Positions 34,298-45,238 of a stretch of DNA of 64,000 nt are shown here, in pieces. The translations under genes and the position numbers were made by a program. The notes under the pieces are model-generated. The model was not told the DNA's origin, ran no database searches, and saw only the letters and a program-made list of their open reading frames with translations. Source of the stretch: Nemertoderma westbladi (lineage: Eukaryota; Xenacoelomorpha; Nemertodermatida; Nemertodermatidae); the NCBI GenBank assembly GCA_032718475.1, contig JAUCBJ010008464.1, positions 62,001-126,000 of the forward strand. Reading direction: 5' to 3'. Position 1 is the first letter of the stretch. Each line of letters starts with the position of its first letter.

Positions 34298-36480
34298 ATG
34301 ACTGAGTTAATAGAAGATGATCTTGGTATCATGGAGCGATATACCCTACCATTGCATTTAATAAGCGGCGACGCTAGTCAACCTACTACGGAGGACGATG
34401 GCCGTTATATCGAACCGCCAATGTCAAAGGAACAGCTCACGCGTGAATTGGACTATAGAAAATTCACCGCTCGCTATACGCATCGTAATGGTACGTATAT
34501 GGACTTCTTAACTACTGGTCTTCCTATCGATTTACATGACACGGACGATGTAGATACCGAAAGGGAGATGATCCTATTTAATTATCATACCCAGCAGAGT
34601 CGGAATGATAAACTGAAAATCGAACACGAAAATTCTTTTCGAAATCGACTCGAAAGAGAAGACGTTGAAGAGCCAGATAAACGCAATGACTTCAACGAAT
34701 ATTTGGAATTCTTAAGAGAAACATATCTCAATGTGGCCAGTCAACAAAATCTAGAAACTTGATATCTTCAAGGTATACATCATAACCCTATGATAGAATT
34801 CAAACGACTCTATTTCACTATGATGTATCTTACTGCCGATCGACCGCTACCTGTTGTACCGGATAGCTTCGAACAGATGGAGGAATATTGTAAAACTGGA
34901 GAAAGATCACCAGCGTTTCCCCTACAAGACGTGCGTCTTTAGTATTATTGCGATGAATGCCCTAGACCCAACCAACAAACGGAAAGACATAAACATACGC
35001 GGAGACGTTGCGCTAAACACAGTTTTACTCACTATACTTACAGGAGTTTCGAGCGAAACTTGTTCGATGTATCACCCACGCTCGCTCGACTCAAACGATC
35101 CTTAAACAAACCTATGATCAGAGTTCCGGAATACTCAGTCAGACCTCCTCATTCCCTAGTGAGACCTCAGACTCTTGATCCTAATAGTATGACGGATCCT
35201 CCTGAACTGTACTCATTGTTCAAAGATCTAGTGTTACCAGAACAATTAGACGGTGGCACTCCGGTTGTGGGCTCCCTAGATATTCGCCCATCCTACCTAG
35301 CCGGATTGGGACACGGACATCTAATATCGCCGTTCAACCCATATAATCATCCCGGTTTAACCCCGATACAACCCATCACCGAGGTGGAGGAGAGCGTTGT
35401 ACGAAACGCGTTAGACGCTATTCGGCAAAAGATCGGAAAAGGAACCTACGATTGTTTAGACAAACGTAAATTGCAACAACAAGTCCAAGTGGCAAAAGAA
35501 TTAGCTTTACCTCAGTTCGATCGGGAAATGCAGAATCTCGAAGAAGATATCGAACTCGGACGAACCTACTCTCTGTTTTTGGACGAACGCTTCCAATGAC
35601 AAGCGGAGGAAAATCAGCTCGAGGAGAAGCACATCGAAATGGACGAGAGAGAAGAAGCAGCTTTAGCCCAGCCAGAAGCTCAAATCCGTATGACGGATCT
35701 CTATTCCAAAACCATTATTCATCCTTCGATGGTTCCCATCGAAGTTCACAAACACTTCGCCACTGTACAACCCCAACCGGTTGATATCAACTTAAGATCT
35801 AGAGATCTTATCGCTGACGCTCCTATGTTACAACGTCCGCCAATCGAGGCTGCTCGTGTCGACGGTATACTCATTGAACCTCCTGACAATCGAGCGGATC
35901 TTGTCCGTGATATGGTACACGAGGTCAACCTACGCGCTAGACCTTTACTGAACTCATTTTATGGGATCAAAGACCACCCCCATTATGTCAATTTAACTCA
36001 ATATTATATGGTGAAACCGGAAGACCCTACACACAGTTTAAAGTTTCTACCATTGATAAATCCCACGGTGACTTGTTCATAAACTCGCATCCAGAGCTAC
36101 AAGAAGTTCATAGACGACCATATGAATATAAAGCCAGAGAACGCGAGTTGGAGAGAACCATCAAACCAAGGAAATTTCTCACTACTCACAGTCCACCTAC
36201 CGCTCTCATGCAAACGCCTCGTCAGGGACCAGTAAGAGCTGCTGTCCTGAAACGCGCTCTAAAGGTTGTTCGACCTCGTTCCACTGAGGTTGATATCGAT
36301 CAACCGGGTACCTCGACCGGCGGATACACTGACCGTAATCCTAAACCTTCCAATGCAATTGTATTGCACACCTCACCCAGGAGTTATAGCCCTCCTAGTA
36401 AAGTGGCTCGACCCAAAGAGAAAAGGACTCTTACTAGCCTCAAAAAACTTCGTAAACGCCGTTCACGTAAGAAGGACTAA
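34298..36480 (+). pseudogene. BEL ORF3, copy D (longest version)
   Basis: Starts at ATG 34298 (MTELIEDDLGIMERYTLPL) and ends at the TAA at 36478-36480. The N-terminal 150 codons are acidic. The middle has a Cys/His cluster (CDECPRPNQQ...H...C, about 34950-35020) and a segment with PPELYSLFKDLVLPEQ. The C-terminus holds ERELERTIKPRKFL and a lysine/arginine-rich tail ending RSRKKD. Breaks: a stop at 34760-34762, a frame change before 35060, TGA at 35597-35599 and a frame change near 36070. There is no signal peptide or transmembrane helix, so it is not a typical envelope gene. It is likely a nucleic-acid-binding accessory protein (inference); I do not recognise the family. Confidence 0.75.
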
Positions 36481-36558
36481 TAGTTTAGAGTATTTTTGTA
36501 TTTTAGAAACTGTGATTTTTTATATTTTATAGACTTAAATCCCATTTTCTGGGAGCGG

Positions 36559-37657
36559 TGTAAAAGCTTTTGCGGACATAACAAGTCATTTTTCCGCAAT
36601 GCGCAGAATACTCTAAAATAGCCCTAAATTTATCCAACTACGCGACGGGAAGGAATTAAAGCCAGTATGACGAAATCTGTCAGCTGATTTCTTGTGGACG
36701 TGGAATTTCTTTGTTCTGCCTTATTCAGCCAATCAGAGCAATTTTCCCTTTATGTCTGACAGAGGCCTATGGAAACTCGCGCAATGCATTACGGTCTTTG
36801 TTTACTATTTTTCTGAGCATCAGAACCTGCTCGGAATCTTCTGTGCTTCTGTGTAGAATTTTCAGACTTTGGCCTAGGAAACATCAGATGGCCTTGATTA
36901 TAATAACGTAAATCTATTATCCTACTTAATCACCGCATCACATTTCATCATTATCAACTACATTTCATAACTGCATAAGTAACACATACTGACAGTTCAC
37001 CGCATTATTTTACTTCTGTTATTAATTGTTGTTATATTAATGGATATTGGTGTTATATTTGGAGAATACCGATAAATAATCATAAACCCCTCAATCTTCT
37101 TAATTACTGAGTTAAGAGGAACAGGTTTTTCCGGTAGCAACTGCGACTTAAATTATAGTGGTTTTTGTGTGAATTAAATGCTATTTCATAATCCCTACGT
37201 GTGTCAGTTGCTATCCTCCTTATATATGATCAAATTTAGTGAAGGTCGGAAGATCAGTGCTAAGTAGTGTGAAGTAGTGTGAAGTCGTGTGAATTAGTGT
37301 GAAGGTTAATAAAGCATCTCCTAAAGAATGCGCTATTTACAAAACTCTGAGGCCATCTAGTTGTGATTAGTATAAGTCATAAGTCATTTTATACTTAAAG
37401 CGCCACGCCTTAAAGGAACTGTTAATATTTCCCCGAAAGTAAATATATTTGTCAGAGATTATATAGTAACGATCAATCGAATAATACAGTAGGTCTACAC
37501 TGCAATAACTCTCAAGGAATCCGAATCCAGTCTCCCAAATCGTGGGTGATAGGTCGCGCACGGACTGGCTTCGGCTGATGTAACTTCAGTACACTAGATA
37601 ATTGATATAGGCTAAAGTCGATTTATAAACAAGAGGACAACTAAAATTGGCAGGTTA
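36559..37657 (+). repeat. Copy D 3' LTR
   Basis: Starts TGTAAAAGCTTTTGCGG after GGGAGCGG. It is recognisably related to the copy C LTRs (ATTACTGA, CTAAAGAATG, AAGCGCCACG, GGCAGGTTA in the same order). It stops at GGCAGGTTA, about 30 bp short of the expected GCGCGAACA end, where an inverted LTR fragment begins. Confidence 0.8.
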
Positions 37658-38719
37658 GGGGAGACTGGATTCGGGTGCTTTGAAGTTATTGCGTTGCAGA
37701 CCTACTGTATTATTCGATTGATCGTTACTATATAATCTCTGACAATATTATTCACCTTCGGGGAAATATTAACAGTTCCTTTAGGACGTGGCGCTTTAAG
37801 TATATAAACAGAGTTATGACTTATATTAAACACAACAAGATGGCTACTGATTTTCGTAAATAGCACATTCTTTAGGAGATGATTTATTATCTGTCACACT
37901 GCTGCATACGATTTCACACTGCTGCACACTGATCTGCCGACCGTCACTGAATTTGACCATATATAAGGAGGATAGCAACTGACACATGTAGGGATTATGA
38001 AATAGCATTTAATTCACACTAAAACCACTATAATGTAAGTCGCAATTGCTACCGGTAACCGGTCCCTCTTACCTTCAGTAATCAAGAAAATTGGGGTTTT
38101 ATGATTATTTATCGGTATTCTCCAAATATAACAACATATCCATCAACATATAACAATTAATAACAGACAGTAAACAGAAGTAAAATAATGCGGTGATAGT
38201 CAGCCAGTATCGGTAATACCGGTACGCAGGTGCCAAGTTCAGTAGTTGAGTTGAGTGTGGCCCAGTTGTTATGGTTTGTTGCACAGTTGCACAGTGCAGT
38301 CAGCCAGTTGACAAGATAATAGATTTACGTTCCTATAATCAAAGCTGTCTAATGTTGGCCAAAGTCTGAAACTTCTACAGAAGCACAGAAAAATTCCAAA
38401 GCCGATGTTCTGAGGCTCAGGAAATGGTAAACACTAACACTGAATTGCGTGGGTTTCTGTAGGCTCCTTTCAACGCAAAGTGAAAATCGCTCTGATTGGC
38501 CGAACAGAACAAAGAGAAGTTCCATGTGTACAGTCTTTAGAGTATTAAGCGCATTGCGGTAAAGTAAGGCACGGTATACTGCGGGGAAAATGGCTTGTTA
38601 TGTCCGCTAAAGCACCCCACGGTACATTGCGGAGAAAAATGGCTTGTTATGTCCGCTAAAACAACTAAACAGTTCATTGCGGAGAAAAATGACTTGTTAT
38701 ATCCGCAAAAGCTTTTACA
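37658..38719 (-). repeat. Second BEL LTR in inverted orientation
   Basis: On the minus strand this is another LTR of the family, starting TGTAAAAGC at 38719 and truncated at about 37660 (GGGAGACTGGATTC), before its own last 160 bp. It matches the 36559-37540 arm at roughly 80-85% by eye. Near its start the segment TGCGG.GAAAATGGCTTGTTAT with GTCCGCTAAA is repeated three times (38580-38710). Confidence 0.8.
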
Positions 38720-39132
38720 GAGTGTATTGGATTTGGCACGAGTTGGGAGGTTAAAGTTCGAGAGCAAAACTCAATCAATACACCATATCCTGGAATTCGG
38801 ATTATAGTGTCGCACCAGTATCTCAGTAACATGGTTCGGATTTTTATATGTTCGCTGTGAAATGTTTCTAAACGGTAAGAAAAATTTAGAAATTTTCAAT
38901 TTTGTTTATTAAACCGATTTACTACGAACACACCGTAATGATGACGAATGTAGGCAACCGAACCGGGAAGGCCCATTACGCCTTATTCGCCTTATACAGA
39001 AATATATACAAATATAGAAACACCAATATATACATATAGTGTATAAATATAGTTTAAATATATAGTATATATTGTAAATATAGTGTATAAATCTATAGTA
39101 TATAGTGTATCAAAATATCGATATAATATTAT
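38720..39132. repeat. AT-rich simple sequence
   Basis: No gene. From about 38995 to 39125 there are ATATAGTGTATAAATATAG-type short repeats. 38720-38990 shows no recognisable feature. Confidence 0.5.
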
Positions 39133-40330
39133 CAGGCGACTACAACATAGACCTAAATAAACACGTTTTAACCTAGCTACAAATTACTTACAAATTTATG
39201 AATCAAATGGGACTAATACAATTAATTGATATGCCAACCCGAATTACACCTTTTTCAAAAATATGATTGACCTCATATTTAGTAATATATCTAATAAAAT
39301 ATTAACCCCTGGAGTTTTCCACAGTAATTTTGGATTTACCGATCACCTAGTTACCTTTTTGATAGTGTACGAAATTATTCATATTTTTTTAGACCAATTG
39401 ATAAAAAGCATATATATGATTATTCCAAATTTAATCAAGACCAGTTTACATCAGACATTCAAAAGAAACGCAACTGGACATATCAGAATAATAAAATACC
39501 AATGGAAAAAGTATTTCAAAAATTTTATACTGAATTTGAGGCTATAGCTAATAAACATTTACCGAAAAAAAGAAATGAAAAAAAGAGAGATTCCAAAAAA
39601 ACCATGGATGACTCCCGCAATAGTTAAATCAACAATTACAAAAAATCCTCATTAATGTTAAAACCAACCACGCAAAAAGAACAATATTATAAAAGGTACA
39701 GAAATAATTTAACGAAACTAATGAAAAAAGCAGAAAAAAAATATTTTGAGCTGGAATTTAAAAACATAAAAATAATATGAAAAAAACATTGCAATCAATT
39801 ATTAATCAAGCAATAAACAAAACCTAAAATCGAGGCACACCAATAAAATTAAACCCAGAAGACCATGTCTGGTAAAAAAGAAGAAACAAATGAAAAAAAT
39901 ATAAGTAATATATTCAATGAACATTTTGTAAATATAGGACCCCAACTTTCCGAAAAGTGATAGAAATCCAACGCGATATATCAATTACAAAAAACCCAAT
40001 AGCTTTAACCTTTTAGAAACAACGGCCGTAGAAGTGATTTCAATATAATATATAAAAACAAGTGCTACAAGTGCTACTCTCCCAGTAAGTAATATTAGTT
40101 AGGATTGCTGCGTATGATATAGATAGCTCCACACCTAACAAAATTAATTAATATTATCCATAAATAACATTTTTTTCCCGATGCGATACATTAAAAAACA
40201 CCAGAGTATCTGCATGCCTTATTTCTATTGACTTGAGGAAGACCTTTGATACCCTAAACCACCAAATTCTTTTAAATAAATTACAATGCTAAGGTATCAG
40301 AATTCATTATTCTTACATTATATAAATAAA
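39133..40330 (+). pseudogene. Non-LTR retrotransposon (AP endonuclease and RT) remnant
   Basis: In several plus-strand frames there are successive fragments of a LINE ORF2. GDYNIDLN, MDL-type MIDLIFSNISNK and GFTDHL (39133-39360) are the end of an AP-like endonuclease. A connecting region follows (SNIFNEHFVNIG-like, about 39900-39950). Near 40215-40290 are the first RT blocks (IDLRKTFDTLNHQILLNKL). The order and motifs resemble the CR1/L2/Jockey group. Many stops and frame changes show it is long dead, and it ends before the RT catalytic motif. Confidence 0.7.
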
Positions 40331-40774
40331 TGATCTGCCGAATTGTGGGGCGAGCCACGAAAGTAAGCGAGCTTAGCACACGGACGTTACTGAATCAGCC
40401 AAATCTCGATATAATCTATCCAAACTTGGTACACATGTAGTCTATGGCAAAAGTTTAGAAATTTTCCAAGTTGAATTTGCGTGTGGCCTTCGAGAAGCTA
40501 AGATAATAGCAGTTAATTAAGTTGATTAGGGTAAAACAGCATTTTCAACCTGCGTCTTAAAGGATATTAATTATTTTCTCGTATAAGATTTAAATAATTA
40601 TACTTAACAATTATACAACTGTATTCCCCATACCCTATTCAATTATAGTTTTTAATTAGTTCAAGTGATTTGCTTTAAGAAATGTGTTTTTACTTGATCT
40701 AAACGTAATTAAACTATCGAAATGCATCCCGTCACTCTATACCAGACATACTTGCTATTGCTTACTAGGCCTGC
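40331..40774. other. No recognisable gene
   Basis: AT-rich sequence after the LINE remnant, with no coding or repeat signal I can name. Confidence 0.45.
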
Positions 40775-40782
40775 CGCAAACT

Positions 40783-41043
40783 AGAGATGCAAGATGCAAA
40801 AAAGGACATCCTCGATGTTCTATTTTTGCATCTTGCATCTCGAATTATAGAATACATGGTAGAATATGGGAGGCCGTACACTAGAGATGCAAGATGCATG
40901 ATAAAGTCTTTGAAATATACATTAAAATAAATAAATAACATAAAAGCTATATCAATATATAAAATAAAATACGATGCATCTTGCATCTCTAGTGTACGTC
41001 GGAAACGATTTTTGCATCTGGTATCTTGCATCTTGCATCTCTA
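40783..41043. repeat. Palindrome cluster built on AGATGCAAGATGCA
   Basis: AGATGCAAGATGCA and its reverse TGCATCTTGCATCT occur at about 40786 (plus), 40828 (minus), 40886 (plus), 40974 (minus) and 41020 (minus). The nested inverted repeats can fold into several alternative hairpins. The central pair defines a compact MITE (next entry); the outer copies may be an older insertion of the same family. Confidence 0.75.
40875..40998. mobile_element. 124-bp MITE with 25-bp perfect TIRs
   Basis: Left end CGTACACTAGAGATGCAAGA (40875 onward) and right end TCTTGCATCTCTAGTGTACG (to 40998) are perfect inverted repeats over 25 bp, enclosing about 74 bp of AT-rich DNA. No clear target duplication is seen, so the superfamily is unassigned. 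Confidence 0.6.
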
Positions 41044-42211
41044 ATGCTTAGTTGGACCATTAGTTGCTATTGCCTACCAGTCCAATCATCTCACCACTAC
41101 TTGGCAACTTGTAATTACATATTTAGGGAATAGAGGCAGGAACTGCTAGTGTAAGGTGCCACTACTGTAATAAGCCAACTTGCTTTATCGTGCAAAATGA
41201 TTGCCTGAGTATTTAATCGTGATTCTTTAGAATCATTAGCTAAATAATAATTTCGTTCAGTTGTTGACATGATAAATAAATATTTCAGTATCAATACTAT
41301 CGGCATAATGTAAGTTGTAATAATATTTACAAATTGGGTTGCCTCCACACCTAAAAATATATTACTTTTAAAACATCATTAATCCTCTGTGCTCCTTTTA
41401 AAAACATCAAAAAATACGTAATGATTTAAAAATAAAAAAAACAAGCATTTATGTCACACGTTTATTTGACCAAACTTCACAAAAATACACTCATATAACA
41501 CTCGCTCAACTACATTAAATAATTTTTTTATTCCTTTTTTTTTATTCTTAATAAATACACAACAATCGTGAAAATTATGTGGTGCAAAAATATGGAATAA
41601 TCAAAACACTAAAATCAAAAATTGAAAATCAAAAAGTACTCTATCTAGAAAATTAATAATAATTCAACTCAATTCAAATTATTCAACGAATTATAATAAT
41701 AAATAATTACCACCGCAAACTAAGATATCGAAAATAACAAGTTTAATAAATTGTTTCACTTTAACACCCTTTAAAATAGGACTATTATTCGATAAAAAAA
41801 AGTAAGCGGAAAACACCGCTTTTTTTCACTCATTTTCAATTTAGCGAAATTCAACTATTCTGTCCGAGTGGTTAAGTTTTACAAGAGTTGGCATGTTTTC
41901 AGCACGAGCGAAGCGAGTGTTAAAATGCCAAAGAGTGGAAAAGCGGAAAATACCGCTTTTTTTCAACGGTGATCGTGTCAACCGAAATGCAGTCCATTTT
42001 CAGGACTTAAAATCTGGAAATGTGTTGTCCTCGCGTGGGACCCAGTTCAAGAAGCGAACTGGAAAGCTGTGGACACCAAGGAATCCAGTGGTCACAAGCG
42101 CCATATATACCATATTCTGTTTCGTAAGAAATACAGGAGCTCTGTACATTAATGTACATGATTTTACTCCTCTTTTATTCACTCTTTAAAGTAAAATTGT
42201 AAAATGGGAAC
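41044..42211. other. No gene; AT-rich with two similar hairpins
   Basis: Two small hairpins of one type, AAGCGGAAAACACCGCTT (41804-41821) and AAGCGGAAAATACCGCTT (41941-41958), each followed by a T run. The 98-codon frame at 41893-42189 has no motif. Nothing else is recognised. Confidence 0.45.
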
Positions 42212-43339
42212 GTGACAGGATAGATCTTTTTACGGAACACAAGCGAACACAGTAGAACAAACTCGAACACACTCCAAAAACTGCCGAACACAATCGAACA
42301 CAGTCGAAAATAGAAAGAGCACAAAAAAATAACACCGGGTACCAACTTTTAGATAAAATTAGCCACGCGTTGCTTTTCTATAAGAAAATTCCCGAAATTA
42401 TTGATTAAAATTGTCGCGAAATTAAATATTCCTTTCTTATCAGATCAGGCCTAGTCTAAGCCGACAACTAATAATTTAACATAGTAGTATCTGCCTAAGT
42501 TAAGTGTGGTTAGCACCGGGACAGAGAACCCTACCGGTACCTGCCCGGGTAGGTACCTAACCGGGACCCAGCTCTTTAAATTCCAGTGCAGCAGTAGGCA
42601 GGTAGGTACCGGTACCTATGTTGTACCGTGTACTTCATGTACAAGTACAGTACGTACGGTATTGGGCCTAACATCCTAATTCATACCCTCAGCAATCAGT
42701 CCCAGGCCAAGCTATTCCGCAGTACGCAGGCAAACAGGTCTATTACTGTCGCTAATCCGCTATTACTATATATGTGACAGGTACGGTTCCCGGTAGGTTT
42801 CCGGTACCGGTACCTACTGTATGTTGTACCGTGTACTTCATGTACAGTACGTACGGTATTGGGCCTAACATCCTAATTCATACCTTCAGCAATCAGTCCC
42901 AGACCAAGCTATTCCGCAGTACGCAGGCAAACAGGTCTATTTCTGTCGCTAACCCGCTATTACTATATACTGTATGTGACAGGTACGTTTCCCGGTAGGT
43001 TTCCCTACATAGTTTGTTATACAGTACAGCAGTACACAACAAATAATAGGCTTACCTACATAGTTTGTTTACACTACAGCAGTACACAACAAATAATAGG
43101 CCTACCTGATAAGAAAGGAATATTTAATTTCGCGATAATGTTATTCAACAATTTCGGGAATTTTCTTATAGAAAAGCAACGCGTGGCTAATTTTATCTAA
43201 AACTTGGTACCCGGTGTTATTTTTTTGTGCTCTTTCTATTTTCGACTGTGTTCGATTGTGTTCGGCAGTTTTTGGAGTGTGTTCTGGTGTGTTCTTGTGT
43301 GTTCGCTTGTGTTCTGTAAAAAGAACTATCCGAGGTCAC
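42212..43339. mobile_element. Long-TIR (foldback-like) element
   Basis: The first about 240 bp (42212-42455) and the last about 240 bp (43097-43339) are inverted copies of each other. They start GTGAC..GGATAG and CTTTTTAC.GAACACAAGC, contain a GAACACA-rich block, and continue through CACCGGGTACCAA, CGCGTTGCTTTTCTATAAG and CTTTCTTATCAG. The middle is made of duplications: a roughly 200-bp unit (TTGTACCGTGTACTTCATG at 42621 and 42824) and a roughly 52-bp unit (CCTACATAGTTTGTT near 43003 and 43054). There is no transposase frame and no clear flanking duplication. Confidence 0.75.
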
Positions 43340-43929
43340 ATCAGGTGGAGGAGCTTAGCTAATGGCTGCAGGCGCCTAAATTATTGAATTTGAAAACTTG
43401 ACATTTTTTCCAAATATATATACACAATATAGGAAAAATAAACAAAGAATAACACAACATCAACAAATGTGTACCACATTTACACCTATAATATATTTTT
43501 TTATTTACTTGGCTCCAGCCATATATTATAGTAGTTTGATTATTCGATGCACACAGATCCTTTGTAATTTTCCCACATTTAATATGTAATAACTATAAAA
43601 TATCAATAATGGATGAAGATATTAATTGTATATTGCAATATTTTTTGTGTACACCTTTTGATTTTATTAAAAAAACATACCTAAAAACTACAACTACAAC
43701 TAATTTATTTCTGAGTATGTTAAGTTCAATAAGTTTGATATCATGACGTCAATAAATGTATATTAAACATAATTCTGGGTTATCTGGCAGTTTCATGCCT
43801 CAGCGATGGTTTAGAGAAGGGATTAGATTTACCATCAATCTGCAATTAATAATTAGATTTACAGAAATTAGATGTTTGAAATTAATTAATAATAATTCAG
43901 TGGGGTCGCTTAAAGATCTACTACTACTA
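43340..43929. other. No recognisable gene
   Basis: AT-rich, with short motif-free frames only. The minus frame at 43800-44036 is an out-of-frame continuation of the LINE tail described next. Confidence 0.45.
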
Positions 43930-44425
43930 TTAGTAAGTCGAGCGAACTCGGACAGTGGAAATGAAATCCTTCCAGGCTTCCCGATTCTCCATAGTTGTCG
44001 CAATTTCGCCTCTCCCAAGTTCAGCATCCCCTTCAAGTTGATCTATATATGTTATGGCAGGTCGTCCACGACTACGCTTTCCATGAGTGGGTTGCCAGAA
44101 AAGTAGATCTGGTATGACCTCGTCTTTACTTCGCCAGCAGTGCCTACTGAATCTTAATCTGCGTTCACGGAGGGTGGTTGATACAGGTGGTATTGTACCA
44201 TAAAGCTCGGCGTTTGTCATGTGTTGTCTCCATCCTGATGTTTATGGCAGCCCTTTGTAGTCTTGTGTAGTAACCATCAATTCGTTGTTCAAGTGATTTA
44301 GTCAGTGTCCAGGTCTCACCCCCATATACAAATACACTTTCCACTGTGGCTCGAAAGAACTTAGTCTTCAGCTGCCTGGAGAGACTGATTTCCAGATGGT
44401 ATCCATTTTTGATAGAGCTATCCAT
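43930..44425 (-). pseudogene. Non-LTR RT C-terminal fragment, second family
   Basis: Two overlapping minus-strand frames together encode the post-palm end of a LINE RT. 44425-44165 gives KTKFFRATVESVFVYGGETW, and 44220-43930 gives RERRLRFSRHCWRSKDEVIP, LLFWQPTHGKRSRGRP and AITYIDQL. It is related to, but distinct from, the fragments at 1-297 and 45239-45860 (different linker, WRSKDE versus FRREDQ). One frame change splits it near 44200. Catalytic motifs are upstream and absent. Confidence 0.75.
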
Positions 44426-44599
44426 GCTCTTGTTTTCCTTTTTTGCTATTCTCTATCCATTATTATCGTCTGTTGTCAAGTTTCCATCAAAATTTCATGG
44501 CTCAAAAACAGCAAAATCTTTAATTATTGCCGGACAAAATCATGAAAATCTCACTATATGATAAGTAAGTAAAATTTTTTTTTAGAATAATCAGACCTG

Positions 44600-45010
44600 T
44601 GTACAAAAATATTTGACTACTTCCCTAGTAACAGGGTGAATTTTTCATATAAATGAAACTCGCCATATAGAAAAATTACGATTATATGACTTGGTTAGTT
44701 TAACAATAGAAGTCAAGTACAGGTTTCCATAGCAACAAGGTGACCTTTTCCTAGCAATCAATGTATATTTAATGTAATTATGTTTGAAACTTGTGATAAA
44801 TAACATGTCTAACAATATAACATGGTTTGGTTAGTAATGATATGGAGTTGATACAGGTTTCCATAGCAACAAGGTAAAATGTTCATACGCAACTGCGGAT
44901 TTAGGGAACATTAGGATTCAAACCGAGAGAATTGAGATAAACAACACGTATAAAAATAAATTATTGCTAGTTAGTAGTTATACTTGAGCTGATACACGAT
45001 TGGTTGAAAT
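44600..45010. repeat. Degenerate tandem repeat carrying X-box motifs
   Basis: About three imperfect units of roughly 110-135 bp. ACAGGTTTCCATAGCAACAA is identical at 44721-44740 and 44853-44872, 132 bp apart. A weaker version (TTCCCTAGTAACAGGGTGA) is near 44620 and another (GATACACGATTGGTTGAAAT) near 44990. GTTTCCATAGCAAC fits the RFX X-box consensus. No gene of ciliary or other RFX-target type is visible nearby. Confidence 0.5.
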
Positions 45011-45238
45011 GGAAATTTAGTGTAATAAGGATTCATAATGGAGATAAACAACATATGTAGCAATATTGAGATAATTAATATATTCGTTGTACATAAGAAT
45101 GATGAAGGAACTTTCGGTTAGGGTCCAGACACCGAATGATATACGTTTCTTAGGTTTGCATCCACTGAATAATAGGCTATTGATGAGAAGACAATTTTTT
45201 ATTAATAAAGTTTTAGATAGATAGATAGATAGATAGAT

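Larger units (their letters stand above)
27677..37657 (+). mobile_element. BEL/Pao copy D, 3' half
   Basis: Plus strand: pol from the RT thumb to the end (27677-30900), spacer interrupted by a Helitron (31579-33252), ORF3 (34298-36480), purine-rich GGGAGCGG (36551-36558) and a 3' LTR (36559-37657). It keeps RNase H and integrase, which copies B and C lack, so it represents the autonomous type. Its 5' half is probably copy A (14236-16773), separated by insertion of copy B. Confidence 0.8.

Noticed and set aside
36266-36532. Overlapping frame at the ORF3 end, open in copies B, C and D (LHPGVIALLVKWL...)
   Set aside because: In the other frame the C/D differences fall mostly on third positions (11 of 19) and almost never on second, so the basic KKD-ending frame is the coding one. 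The overlap is open by chance.
41804-41958. Rho-independent terminators (GC hairpin plus T-run)
   Set aside because: The window is eukaryotic and no gene ends there; they are listed only as hairpins.
42774-43200. Two 74-codon frames starting MTG(T/F)(V/P)PGRF
   Set aside because: They are similar to each other only because the underlying DNA is duplicated inside the long-TIR element; composition is not protein-like.
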